Assembly (NCBI GenBank): GCA_947652605.1
Contig: OX393579.1
Span: 310,001-374,000, forward strand
From: Elmis aenea
Taxonomy: Eukaryota > Arthropoda > Insecta > Coleoptera > Elmidae
Length of the DNA: 64,000 nucleotides
Reading direction: 5' to 3'
The notes beneath the pieces were generated by a model that saw only the letters and a list, made by a program, of their open reading frames with translations, did not search any database and had not been told where the DNA came from. The translations under genes and the position numbers were made by a program. Numbering within the stretch: the first letter of the stretch is position 1; each line of letters opens with the position of its first letter. Of the stretch, positions 52,405 to 64,000 are shown piece by piece.

Positions 52405-54384
52405 TTTATATGTTATCTCCGTTTGGTCGTAAATATTTTTATTGAACAATAAAATGTTTATATTTTTAAACGTAAATACCTCAAAGGCGAAACATGAGAA
52501 CACCCGATAATGAACAAATTTGCTATAGATTGTAAATAATTTTAGGTTCAGCAGACAGAACATCGTTTTTTACTGGTTAGTAACAAAAGCTGCAATACTT
52601 ATGCTAAATATTTTGTTTTTAACATTGATAACCCAATTTATTAACTACAACACAATTAACATAAGCTGATAACAACCACAACAACAAAAAACAAAGGCAA
52701 AACAACACAAATACTTGTTTAACGTGTATTATAATCAAATAACGTGTTTTTTTTTACAAATTTTACTTTTTACAAAACAAAAAAAAAAAACATTGTATGA
52801 AGTAAATTATCTACGAATATAGTGACAAGGTCCCTTATCACAAAAAAAGAGTCAAATAGACAGCTGAAGGTGTAACATTTTCTATAAAAACACAAAAAAT
52901 CTGACACCCAGCTTCCCAACAAAATTGTTAAGATATGATAGTACTCCCATCTGAACGAAGTCAATATCATACATAAAGTTGTTGATAAGGACTTTATCAC
53001 AGCCAAGACAGCGTCATATGTAAACCTTGCTAAATAGCATTTTCAATTTCGAAACAACTTTCTGATATTTGATACTGGGGCAAGTCAATTTATATCTATA
53101 CAGCATGTATTAAATACAGAATGTGCATAAAAACAAAACACTATTAAGAGTCGCACAACAGGAATCTAAACCAACATAAATTTCGTTACTTTATGCACAT
53201 TTAGTAATTACAAATTAGCAACCGTAATGTCTCTGACGACTATTTACGTTTAACCGATTGTAAAATGGTAAAAAATGAAAATAAACTTTAACAGTTTACG
53301 TAATTATTGTTTACATCGTGCAGGAATGCACCAAATATAAAGCAACTAATGCAATAAAACATAACAAGTTTTCGCATAGGCGATAATTTCGTCACTAGAC
53401 ATATTACAAATGTAAACGCTTTTTTAATTAATCAGTGGAAGTATAATCTATCATATTCTAAAAAGAACAGTCACCCATAGGGTTAAATCACCGATATTTA
53501 TTGACCGCTGATGCATCTTAACAACTAGTTTGCATTTCAATCAATCTTTTACACAACGTTGATTAGTAGGTAAATAATTTTGTTTTGGTAAATTCACTTC
53601 CTCATGTATTCTAGCCAATTGATTAACAAAACAATAATTTATACAAATATGTACAACTCTATTTATACAAATATACACATTCCAACAATGTTACTGGGGA
53701 AAAAATTACAGTTTTCATAGCAGATATGCATCAAGTTTCATTTAACACATAACCAGCATGAACTCGACGAATACGTTTAGAAGCGAAACAACCTGCAGCG
53801 TCATTCATACGACGGGTACAAATCTGTATTAAAAATTTGTCGATTCTAATTGTTGGCAGTTCCAACTATGAAGTGCCATTTATTTTACACAAGGTGCTTT
53901 GTATTGTCAAAATATTTCACATCTACAAACAGCTCGGCCAAAACAATTTCTATAATTAACAGTTTCCACCAAAAAAATATCAAACACAAAAGTTCAAAAC
54001 TGAAGCGGTTTTCAAATACTTAAATTATTTGCATATATTTTTACAACGGGAATTTTCACAAACAAATTTGGTATTGTGACTTAATAACATTATATTCGTA
54101 CATTCACAATACACTTTTAACAATTATTATACTACTTAAAAGAAAAAATTTCAAGATAAATAATACAACTAAGAGAAAATATCTAATGTATTCCAAAACA
54201 TTTATCTGTATCATAAAAAATTCAAACTTCAGAGCTTTATTAAAAATAACAAAAAATTTACAGATCAAATTATTTTGGCAAAGCTGACTGCTCACAACTA
54301 TCCTAATAAACCATAACAGTTTGTAAAAATTCGAAAATATTGTGACTTGATACGTTAACATAATAATACTCCACAAAAACACTA
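52405..54384. other. Spacer between mitoferrin and the 832-aa gene
   Basis: AT-rich and non-coding as far as I can tell. The right part should be mitoferrin 3' UTR: a minus-strand AATAAA (TTTATT at 54236-54241) lies about 144 bp past its stop. The left part should hold the promoter of the 832-aa gene. Confidence 0.5.
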
Positions 54385-55911
54385 CTAGGTGTGACTTATG
54401 TCCAGTATCGGACTGTCTTTCCGTCGTTTATTAAAATTGGAATCTGTCGTGTGCATAGTATTAAACGATAACGAACCATACAAACCGCTACCCGACATTG
54501 CAGGTAATTCCCTAGGTTTTAAATTAATTTTCTCGGATGTACTAGGCAGGGATTCCGGTTTCTGTCGTTCTTCTTCTGCTAAAACAGTCGTCGGTGTAAC
54601 TATTCTCATTTCACTACGATGCCCTAAGAGATATTTGAAAAATTCGTACGTCGACCAACAAATCGCCGTAGCAGGCATTTGAAACATAACTCTAGCCTTA
54701 AGTCCACGAAAGTAACCGGTCGGTCCACCCAATCGATACACAGTTTTAACAGCCTCGACCAGGCCTGTAGCTTTACCGCCCTGTTGGGTGTTTAAAAGTG
54801 TCTTACACACGTCTAGAGGTGTAGTAATCGCGGCAGCTATTGCACCGGCTAAAGCTCCACTGACCATATGTGCCGATGGATTATAAAGACCATCTGCATT
54901 TGTTACTTTTTGGGATACTTCGTACACCATGAAGTGAATACTTTGAAAAGGTATGTTCATCGTGAGCTGCGTTGTATACGATCGATAAAATGCAGCAAAA
55001 CCTTCTGTTCTATATACTTTACTTAAACATTCCAATACTGATTTATATGGCGAGTTGTACATTTGCATGCGTTGTTTAACCACTGCAATAATGATTTTAT
55101 TATAAGTAACATTTTACATGAATTTAAAATATTATTTAAGGACAATAAATTGAAAAGAATAATATAATAATTAGATGAACAATACCTTCTGCTGGATTCA
55201 TAACTCCATCGTGTAATAAAGTGGATGCACAGCCTGCTGCACCTAAAATGAAAAAATTTAATCAATACAAAATCATTTAAACACAAACCGAATCGACATG
55301 ACCACAAACGTTAAGTGAAGTGCATAATGAAAAGGTTAATTATGTAAATTTCAAGGTCAATGTTTACAAATTTTGATGTGTAATTGAGAGTAATTTTCAT
55401 GTCATGATAACAATGACGTTACTTACCGTAAATTGCTGTGTGATATCTAGATGTATTCGTATGCTGTATCATTGTGTCTTTTAAAAATTCATAACTACTA
55501 AAATACAGGGCATGAGCAGGACCTGCCCCAACAACCATCGCTGGCATACCACGGACCGGCCGCAACATACCCTCCTGTCGAACCATACGTAAAAATGTTT
55601 CGCCCACACCAACTCTTAGTGATGCTGGAGATAGAGATTGCATTCTAGTCTACAACAAAATAAAACAAACCAACTTAACCTAACTTTGTCAAAGTTAACC
55701 TTAATGTCAAAATGACAGATACATGTAAGGGAGCTTACACAATTATAACTTAACGAATTAGCTAATTATATCGTACTTAAGAAAAACAACTTACTTTTAC
55801 TGAATCTAAGGGGTACATTACGCAATGTTCCATTACTCCGGCTATGGCTCCGGCAGTCATATGCGTAAGAACATTATTTGTTGGAAGGGTTTCATAGTCT
55901 TCAAAATTCAT
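54385..55911 (-). CDS. mfrn: Mitoferrin, mitochondrial iron carrier, 364 aa
   Basis: Four exons: complement(55795-55911, 55427-55649, 55186-55242, 54385-55082), 1095 nt in frame. It is a three-repeat mitochondrial carrier (SLC25) with signatures [24 protein letters not shown] and [13 protein letters not shown], one per repeat, and six expected membrane helices. [40 protein letters not shown] and [13 protein letters not shown] match SLC25A28/37 mitoferrins, which bring iron into the mitochondrial matrix for heme and iron-sulphur assembly. A hydrophilic tail of roughly 75-80 residues after the last carrier repeat ([15 protein letters not shown]...) is longer than in most carriers. The start [10 protein letters not shown] is close to the carrier core, as in insect orthologues. 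Its ATG is overlapped by an upstream ORF (55901-56281). Confidence 0.96.
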
Positions 55912-56281
55912 AATAGTCTGTTTTCACTATGCACGCAACAGTATTTAGTTGTATTTTATATGTCTGATCGAATGTCAAGTTACTTTTTATTATTTTATCG
56001 TATTCTTTAGAATCACCACAGAAATTTAGGGCACACTTGCTAACATGCCAAAGTGTACGTTGAGAGTGGGGGAGAGACGAACCTGGTTCCCCCACTTCTA
56101 CAAACTTATGTATGTGTGGGAAACCCGCACTTTCAACAACAACAATCAGACTCAACAATAACAAAAATAACCGGAAAGCGGTTCCATTGATCGAGACCGT
56201 TGATACGTGGTTGATACTGTAACACATATGCGAAATAGTTTTCGTGGGGAGCCTTAAAAAAAGTACCGAAACTGTCCCCAT
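55901..56281 (-). other. Upstream ORF with signal-peptide-like start, overlapping the mitoferrin ATG
   Basis: 126 codons in another frame than mitoferrin, ending 10 bases past its start codon. Inside, around residues 33-53, lies a hydrophobic run (FRLFLLLLSLIVVVESAG) with a good signal-cleavage look, followed by a short Cys-containing segment (KCALNFCGDSKEYD). It may be a chance ORF in the mitoferrin leader, a regulatory uORF, or a small secreted peptide. I cannot decide from sequence. Confidence 0.25.
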
Positions 56282-59200
56282 TTAACTTTTACTTAAAACT
56301 GATATTTACTTAATTTTAAATTCCTTTTAAATATTCTTTGACCTTAAAAATACGTTTGTTGTCGTCAGTCAAAATTATGCAGGTGATATGCCTTTGCAAA
56401 GTAATGATACCGTGTATGTTCTGTGATAATACTTACACGAAATTCAACTACATATGGGTTTAAGCAGTTTGAAGTTATATCATTTCACTACCGGTTACAT
56501 CATCAACTTGTTTATAAAACTACTTTCAAATATTTATATAATTATTATTACTATTGTCAATTGTACTCCATTAATGTGAATCGATTGTAACACACGGCTA
56601 GTGCCCCTAAAAAAATATTGTACACATATATCTCAAAAATTCTGAATTCCATATACTCTAGCTTTAAATGAAAAGCTTACTGTTAAAGACAAAATTTCAT
56701 GCTTTTAATGAGTAACAATTTTTAACAGAGATTTAGTAAATAAATTTTATTACAATTTAAACAAGCTAGCGTGAACGATTTGTTATCATTTGCATGATAA
56801 TTGTTGTTAACTGTAAATCCCTGAACAGAATTTAAATGAAAAGTAAAACCATAAACCAAACAACCAATTATATTTGAGTCAACTACTAGCGCAAACTTTT
56901 TTTTCCTGGTTTTTAGAAGCTTTTTGGTCTACTTATAAACTCGCACACCATAGCAATAATATAGCTATAACAATAGGCAAATGTTTTTAAAATATTATTG
57001 CATTATGATTTCCACAAACTATAAGGTTTGAAATTATTAGTTCTAGTAAAAACATTTACACTATTTTATACAGAAATGTGCATATTAAAATAATTTAAAT
57101 ATGAGTAAGTTAACATGAGATAAGGCGCTATCACAAGAATGAAAACTGGTTACATAAACACATGTTTACTAGAAGAAGGTCGTAGACAGTACACATATCA
57201 GTTTAATTCTAGATTGTGGATAACGAAATAAATATATTTAAATGTTTTTTTTTTTTATATCTATCAATGGTGTAGCACCCTACAGTTATGGCGCACTTAC
57301 GCCTTACTTCTCGAGTTTAAAGTTATCAGAATTTAACTAAACATTAAAACTTTTTTTATATCTTGCATCAACTTTTAAATGTACAAATTTTATTTTGCCG
57401 TACTTCTGCACAGCAGTTTAAGTATATTTACCTCAAAAGTTATTTAATCTACTTAAAAACTGATAAGCTAACGCGAACAACATTAAGTAAGAAACGATAG
57501 TAAAACAAATGCAAATAAAGATTTACAAAGTACACACAATAGTTTGTTATCTTAATGAATTTAATTGTTTTATTAGTAGCTACATAGGCAAAATGGAACA
57601 CATTTCTGTTTAACCTTGCTATGAGCCCCGCAATAATTAAATAAGTGAAAAAAGCTTATGTCAGTACTTCAAAGCTACCGTTGCCTTATAAATTAGAAAT
57701 AATCAAAACAAACACATGGTTGATCAATTTTTATTTGTAAATTTGCAACTGTGCTTAATGCTTTCACAAAATATGTACCTACAAAAAAAAACGAACAATT
57801 TAAGTAACCTACTGAAAAAATAAATATTAATATCATATGTGCATTGAAAAATATACAAATTACTATGCAAAAATCAGCTCTGGACAATTAAAAAATATAA
57901 TCTGCATTAAAGTTTTGGTTTTATTTTTGACAATTACATGATTAAGTGTTCTACTATTTAACAAAGCAGTAAAGAAACAAATTTACATGTTACATAAAGA
58001 AATATACACCTCTTAAAAATTATATAAAAATAGCGATGGTTTTACCAAAAAAACTACTTTTTCGACTAGCCCCAGAAAGATGCAAGTAAAGCAAATTTCA
58101 ACACCACTGAAATAATTTGAAAAAGTTTTCTTAAAATCTATTTACTAGTCTCAAGATAAGCATACCTTTAATAGCAGAATTTTATTTGAATCGTTTTTCA
58201 CTTATTTGATCAAAAATTATTCAAACAAAAACAATTACAGATAAAACGTTTTAATTTCGTATTTCCACAGACTGATGTAATATCTTTGCCGATCCTTTTA
58301 AGATTCTGTTACCCACAACATTTTTGTTCGGTACAAAATACTCATGAAATTGAAACACAAATCCCATAGACTTGCAAAACAAGCAAAGTTCTACACTATT
58401 ATAAATACTTTTGATATTTGCTTTAGCTTGACGACTCAATATCTTAACATTACAATATTTATATCGTAATCTAATCTAAAATATTTTAAAATAAGTATCA
58501 CAATATTTTGTTATAAATTCATTCAATAAATATCATCTAATGTATGGCAAAGCTACAATACAGTCAATTTAATAAAACGTTACTTAAGACGAGGGAAATG
58601 TAAAATGAGGAACCAAAGCAACTTTATGACAAAATATTGTGAATTATTTACAAAATGCAAAGCGTTTAATTTAATAAATATAATCCATTGTAGCCACAAT
58701 TTATTATATATGGAGTTTTAAAATGAATCCAAGTAATTGACCTCACGTTTTAGGTTTAATATTAGGTTTAAATATTTTCTAGTTTTTTCTGCGCAACACA
58801 TGTATCTACTACAATTTTTATTACTCATATCAAACTAGTTGCCTTAAAAGATTATAAATAAATTAAAGAAGAGTAAATTTTAAATGTCTACAAGGTGTAC
58901 CACTTAACTCGGGCTGCTATGGGGATCCGGCGATAGGGCTTTGGTTAAATCAGCAACACATTGTGTAAAACAGAGCTCAATCTGTAGCTATAATCAATGT
59001 TTTAAAAATTGCATAATTCACTTAATAAGGACAAAAAAAAGTTTAGCGATTTTCTATTTCATTCGATATCTTCTATGGTCAAACAAATAAAGTTTTTAAT
59101 TTAAGTGAATCTTTATTTCTTGTGTAAATGAGATCCCCACAGTGAAACGAATTAAATGATACATGGATTTCAAAATAAGTTACTAATTTTTACAATCAGT

Positions 59201-59523
59201 GGCAGGGTCTTTCTTAAAAGTTGATTTTTACATATTTACCAACGTGCACCTTGTAGGGTTATAGTTAATAGTCAAAACTATATTTCCTTAATGCGAAATA
59301 TATAAATCGTCTAATAAAAACTTATTTTTCTTGAAATCCAAACACACCTGGTGTTAAACACTTATTTTTTTGGTAAATAATAAATTCTATATGTTTTAAT
59401 TTAATAAAATAATATACCAATCTGGTAACTAAAAACACCATTATTTGCATGTAAAATGGTCAATTAGTGGGTTCATTAAAATCTTATAAAGCAACACAAA
59501 TTGTACTTAAAGTCTACGAGCAT
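56282..59523 (-). other. Long non-coding stretch, probably Unc-115 3' UTR plus mitoferrin upstream DNA
   Basis: About 3.2 kb of AT-rich sequence downstream of the Unc-115 stop and upstream of mitoferrin. Minus-strand AATAAA signals occur (for example TTTATT at 59112-59117). No coding exon is recognisable; the ORFs at 57693-57887 and 58251-58439 have no family signal. Confidence 0.45.
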
Positions 59524-62500
59524 TTAAAATAGGCGCGCCCTACGTTTCAATTCACTCCTACGCCACTGTGGTATTCTGTAAAAATCTGTTCTTGTACATT
59601 GAAAAATGTCTTCAAATTCTTTATCGGAAAGATGTCTCTGTAATAAAACAACAAAATCTATTGTACAAATGTAAAAAAAATATGAGTGGACAAAAACTTG
59701 TTGCATTTTTTAAATCAGTCTGACCAACTATTAATTACCTCTAGGTTACATCTATCAACATCGGCTGGCAAACGATAATTAGTGATGAGCAGTAGATGGT
59801 ACGGATATATCTTGGCGGGTTCGTTTATAAGCATCGTATGAGCCATATTGGGTAGGGAGCGTCGTACTTGTGATACGTACGCGCCCCGGTAAGCCCCTAG
59901 ACCGCCGGTGTATGTCGATGAAACAGGCATCTCCGAATTCTAAATGAAAAATTGTTATACTTAACAGCTACTAAATTATTTCGCCTACACACAGGAATTT
60001 ACTTCCACCAGAGTATAACAAAGCACCAAGTAAATTGGAGCAACATAAAAATTCATTTACTGTTAAGTAATACTATTTTAATCTTCCCAATTTTTTTTAA
60101 CAATTAGTCAAATCAAAACTTTTTTATTAAGAGACAGTAATAACTGAATATCAAATACTTTCAAGCTTATACATATTGCAAAAAAAAAACACAATATAGT
60201 TGCTTCATACAAGTTTTAGAACGTTTGCAACCAACATAAAATACTTGGTAACAAGAAAAAATTAATGAAAAAATGTTTCTTTACAACTAAATTATGTCTC
60301 AACAAATTTTAAAACTTTTAACAAAATCACTGTAACAACATGATTGGCAAACAGTATTTTTTTTTAAAACAATTTTTAAGTATTAAAAAGTTAATACAAG
60401 AACAAATTATTATTACTGAAATTCTTTAACAAATGAGGTTAATAATAATTACACATAAAATTTAAAAATAAACCCGACCGTTCACGATATATTTCCTTTT
60501 TCCAAAATTTAGTAAGTTTAGTTTTGTAAGAATGAGATTCTAAAGCAAATGTTAAACGCTAAGCTATGCTAATAAATAGTAAAAGTGGTTAGAAAGCCTT
60601 TATTTACATACCAGTGCACGCCTTTCAACATCCGTGATGGATCCCGTGGAAACTGTAGAAAAAGCATTATCATTTACACACTCTGTCTCGAATTAAGTCC
60701 AAGACAAACACATATAAGAATAATTCCAGAAAACTGGTTAATTATACGATAAACTTACACTATTATTTATTAAATTCTTTGGCATTTTCAAAGCACTACT
60801 TTAACATGCATAAGCTTGCTACGAATCGATAAATAAAATAAGTAAACATTCCTAAATAAAGCAGCCTACGATTTACGAGATAACAAATAACCAAGGGTAA
60901 AGTAAAAGCTTTCTGCCAATATAAATAAAATCCTATGCCATACGAAAAGCATGACATCAATACTAGGACAAAGTAAAATAAAACAAAATCGATGTACTTA
61001 CTGTCTGATTTTCCACTACTAAAGTCTGTGCTATGTGTTTTTATTCCCAAACCACTAAAGGAATAATCACCCTGTGGATAAAATATAATTAACATACCAA
61101 AATAATAAAACATTTAAGTGTGTCGATAGAGAAATAAAAAAATTAATTTAAGGGCACTACATACTTATTGTGACTGGCTAATAACAAAATAAGATATGTA
61201 CATTTAGGATTTTTGTGTTACAATTTTTTCCAAACCCTCATAAACAATATATTATGTATTTTACAACTTGGTCCATCAGTATTATACTTTTTTTTTTTTT
61301 TAAATTGCTGGTAAAACATCATTTAATATTATAATGACATCACAATCACAACTGATCTTAAAATGTTACAGCCAATTTTCTTTATACGATTTTACAAAGT
61401 ATGTCATACCACTACAATTTAAAAAAAGAAAGTGCTTTTGGGACATCCACAGAAAACAAGCGAATTTCCATAGGACAAAACAAATTAAGTTGAAAATATA
61501 TAAAAAACACATTGCAAATGTTATAATCTCAATGACTAAATACACTGAGCGAACATGCAATAACATTTGATATTGGGAATGATTAAAACAAACTTAAACC
61601 CAATTAATCACTGTGCCTATTTGCCTGATGCTTTAAGTTATCAATAAAGTTAAAAAAAAAAAAAAACTGGAACATGATTAAGAGAGTTACCATTTTATAA
61701 AATTATTAAATATATTATATTTTGAATGATTCATAACAAAGCAGCAAAAAAAAACCTAAAATAAAACAGTTGAGAGTAAAATCACAGACAGAAAAAACTT
61801 AATGAATCAACCGAAAATATTTTTCTTGAAGTCATGCACATTGTTATGCATGCACAGTAGATCAGCAACTTACAGGGATTTGGGGGTAACTACCAGCAGA
61901 AGAACTGAATGTATGAGATCGGGGGGCCAAACCGTAGCCCGGTTTAGGAACATGTCGCAGCGCACTTACAACTGCGTAATAAATAAATGCAGAAGTGAGA
62001 TAGATTACAGTTTGAAATATAGAAGCCCTAGCACTTATTTCCCTAACGTGTTACGTGTGTTTTGTGTAACAATATTCACTTTAAAAGTTACAGTAACAAT
62101 TATTACACAAAATTAAAAAATTAAACTTAAAAAAAAATGTTACTGTAGCTTTTAGAAGACAAAAAAATTATTAACTTACGTATCCATTTCCAGCGGGAAG
62201 AGTAGCAGATTTGAGCCCATATCCAGGTTTAGGTATATGCCGATTTGATGATACTACTAAATAGTGTGCAAACAAAACAAAAATAAAATGCAGCAATAAA
62301 TAATTTACAAAATTAAAAACAACGAGTGCACATGCAACATTTTCTACCAAAAAAATTGCTAGATTTCAAATGTTATGTTCACACTTTTTACAATACTAAA
62401 AAAAAAATACAAAACATCGTTTGTTCATAAGTACAAAGTTAATTATCACCGATATCGGTAATTGTACTGATTACTAAAAACCGAGACCTTTACCAAAAAC

Positions 62501-63966
62501 TGTACAATGGCTTTTATACTGTGACAAATCACGGCAACACATGCACGATTTTTACAAAAATTTTGTTAATTTCGTTTAAGACTTCACATGCCTTCTCTCA
62601 CCTTAACCAATTTACTGCCAATTGTTGCTAGAAATCGTATTCAACAGAAATTTAGGTGTGTTCTGTTTATTTTGTTAGTTTACTTTGTAGCTGAACAAAA
62701 CAAACAATAATACTACTTTACTGACAATACTTACGAGATGGAACCACCAAAGTTAATAAAAACACGTAAGTAACAAGAAAATTAATATCGAGAGGCCAAA
62801 ACATAGAATCATTATTCGACGAGTGCATTAATTGTTTAAGTGATTCATATGTAAACATTAATTAATAAGTTTAATTAAATATCACTTACTTTTTTAAAAT
62901 AAAGGATCTTTTGTAGAAATCCTAGAGCAGTTTGAAAACTCTGTCTCCTTATCAGTAACAATATTAAATACGTTATTAAACAAATTACTGAATAATTACA
63001 ATCAGGATCTCGTCCTCATATGAGATTTGAGCGGATTTTAAAGAAGCCCTTTACACTCGTGTTGAAAAAAAAAATGCATTTTAATTCAATTTGTTTATCT
63101 CACATTTACGTTTTTGTGTTTCAAAATATCCTAACAGCATTAAATACAGCTTTTTATAACGTTGTTTGTGTCATAAAATCTCAAATTATGTGGTTACTTC
63201 ACAAAAATTCTCAAAAAAGTGAGGTTATGTTACACAAACAATTCTTAACATTTAATTATATTCTAAGGCAGAAGCAAAATCTTGTGTGTTTGTGCATTGA
63301 AATTGATAAAAGGGATTATGATTTGTACGTGAATGTGTAAAATTGGGGACCATTTTATTGTAAAAGTGTGTATTTGTTAATTTCATTGTTCGACTAGGAC
63401 TCTACCGATTTATCTTATCTTGTAACATTAAAGTTGTGTTTTTCTTCATTTAAATAACTTTTACTATTAGAAATTTATATAATTATTTCTTGTTTCTTTA
63501 TCTTCTGTGCTTTAAAAATCATTGCTGACTTCTGTTTACATGAATAAACCAATAATTGCTCCTGACGAATCAACGCGAGTCTTAAAACTGGTCTAACGCT
63601 TCTACAAGAGATCTTTCATAATATAAAAGTGTGTTTAATCAAACTTATTCGAGCAAGAATAGTTATTTCTCAAAAAAAAAAAAAAAGAAACTAAGAAAAT
63701 TTAAGCTCTTTTAATAATTAACTGACAAGTAACAGTTACATCTCACAAGTGCGATATAATTAAACAAAACGATCAGACTTAAAAACTTACCATTATAATT
63801 TGGTATCTGTCCTACTGAACGACCAACCGAAGAACGACAACTAAGTGAACGATCAAAATCATCTTCATCGAAAGGTTTCGGATGGTCTAAATTCCTCGAC
63901 GGACTTGCCCCAATGGGAGAGTCATAACGCATCCTATATATCGGTTCTTTACTAGCCGATGGAGTC
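59524..63966 (-). CDS. Unc-115: Unc-115 / abLIM, C-terminal exons with villin headpiece (5' part outside window)
   Basis: Exons are complement(63791-63966, then either 62180-62256 or 61874-61971, then 61002-61071, 60612-60652, 59739-59939, 59524-59637). The last two encode a complete villin headpiece: KIYPYHLLLITNYRLP, ADVDRCNLE, then RHLSDKEFEDIFQ and the final basic cap WRRSELKRRARLF, which binds F-actin. Upstream is the Ser/Pro-rich linker typical of abLIM/dematin proteins. The LIM domains that define Unc-115 must lie beyond 64000; the first visible exon begins inside a codon right after its AG acceptor. Unc-115/abLIM links signalling to actin in axon guidance. The two alternative exons are described separately. 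A dematin-like gene without LIM domains is the other possible reading. Confidence 0.9.
61874..61971 (-). other. Unc-115 alternative exon B (mutually exclusive partner)
   Basis: 98 nt, entered in phase 1 and left in phase 0. After the shared G it encodes VVSALRHVPKPGYGLAP followed by RSHTFSSAGSYPQIP (33 residues). It shares the VVS-RH-PKPGYGL core with the exon at 62180-62256, showing tandem exon duplication. Confidence 0.85.
62180..62256 (-). other. Unc-115 alternative exon A (mutually exclusive partner)
   Basis: 77 nt, entered in phase 1 and left in phase 0. It encodes VVSSNRHIPKPGYGLKSA plus TLPAGNGY (26 residues). Splicing A to B would put B out of frame and hit a stop at once (TTG TAA), so only one can be used per transcript. 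Confidence 0.85.
62735..62804 (-). other. Candidate alternative first exon of Unc-115 with hydrophobic N-terminus
   Basis: ATG at 62804 opens 23 codons (MFWPLDINFLVTYVFLLT...) ending at a strong donor TCTC|GTAAGT in phase 1, which fits both alternative exons downstream. No AG acceptor precedes it, so it would have to be a first exon. A hydrophobic leader on an actin-binding protein would be odd, so a chance match is quite possible. Confidence 0.25.
62904..63616. mobile_element. Long copy of the fold-back MITE family in an Unc-115 intron
   Basis: The left arm GGATCTTTTGTAGAAATCCT at 62904 pairs with a right arm ending GCTTCTACAAGAGATC near 63612. The arms also share the CAGTTT..GACTC and TCAGTAACAA / CTCCTGACGAA modules of the shorter copies. 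The interior of about 570 bp is AT-rich; its ORF 63020-63340 shows no transposase pattern. Confidence 0.6.
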
Positions 63967-64000
63967 CTAAAAAAATTATTAGCAGGTACAATTTTTTAAA

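Noticed and set aside
61802..62116. 104-codon plus-strand ORF
   Set aside because: It is antisense to the Unc-115 alternative exon at 61874-61971, whose minus-strand frame is supported by splice sites and its paralogous exon.

Overview
The window looks like an AT-rich insect nuclear genome. Its genes have GT-AG introns from about 50 bp to several kb, a pickpocket-type DEG/ENaC channel is present, and small DNA transposons are abundant. A beetle is my guess, but it is inferred only from protein flavour and genome texture. I chained exons by hand using splice signals and reading-frame phase. For the complete genes the summed exon lengths are divisible by three, which supports the models.

Layout from left to right. 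Positions 388-3375 hold an uninterrupted ORF for a disordered 995-residue protein (+). Positions 7280-13987 look like a complete 6.7 kb cut-and-paste transposon of the CMC (CACTA/EnSpm-like) type. It has matching terminal inverted repeats, a 3-bp AAC target duplication, a transposase gene, a four-exon DUF4806 gene, a 170-bp tandem array beside one end, and a piggyBac-like MITE nested inside. Positions 15113-19432 hold the 3' exons of protein kinase C delta (+). Positions 20401-23040 hold a complete nine-exon ppk-family sodium channel (-). Positions 26070-37236 hold a complete 14-exon Grip scaffold gene with seven PDZ domains (+). Positions 37512-38855 hold an SLC35E1-like sugar-phosphate-type transporter (-), head to head with sideroflexin 1/3 at 39539-44393 (+). 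Positions 46994-52019 hold a 15-exon gene for an unrecognised 832-residue basic, repeat-rich protein (-). Positions 54385-55911 hold mitoferrin (-). Positions 59524-63966 hold the 3' end of Unc-115/abLIM (-), ending in a villin headpiece.

The host genes do not form one pathway. Two encode inner-membrane carriers of mitochondria (sideroflexin, mitoferrin), and several act in signalling, scaffolding or the cytoskeleton (PKC delta, Grip, Unc-115, ppk). The most notable observations are the apparently intact two-gene transposon, a pair of duplicated Unc-115 exons whose phases force mutually exclusive use, a 70-bp-arm near-perfect hairpin just upstream of the 832-residue gene, two large palindromic TA-flanked elements, and candidate alternative first exons in Grip and Unc-115. 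I saw no rRNA or CRISPR and no convincing tRNA.
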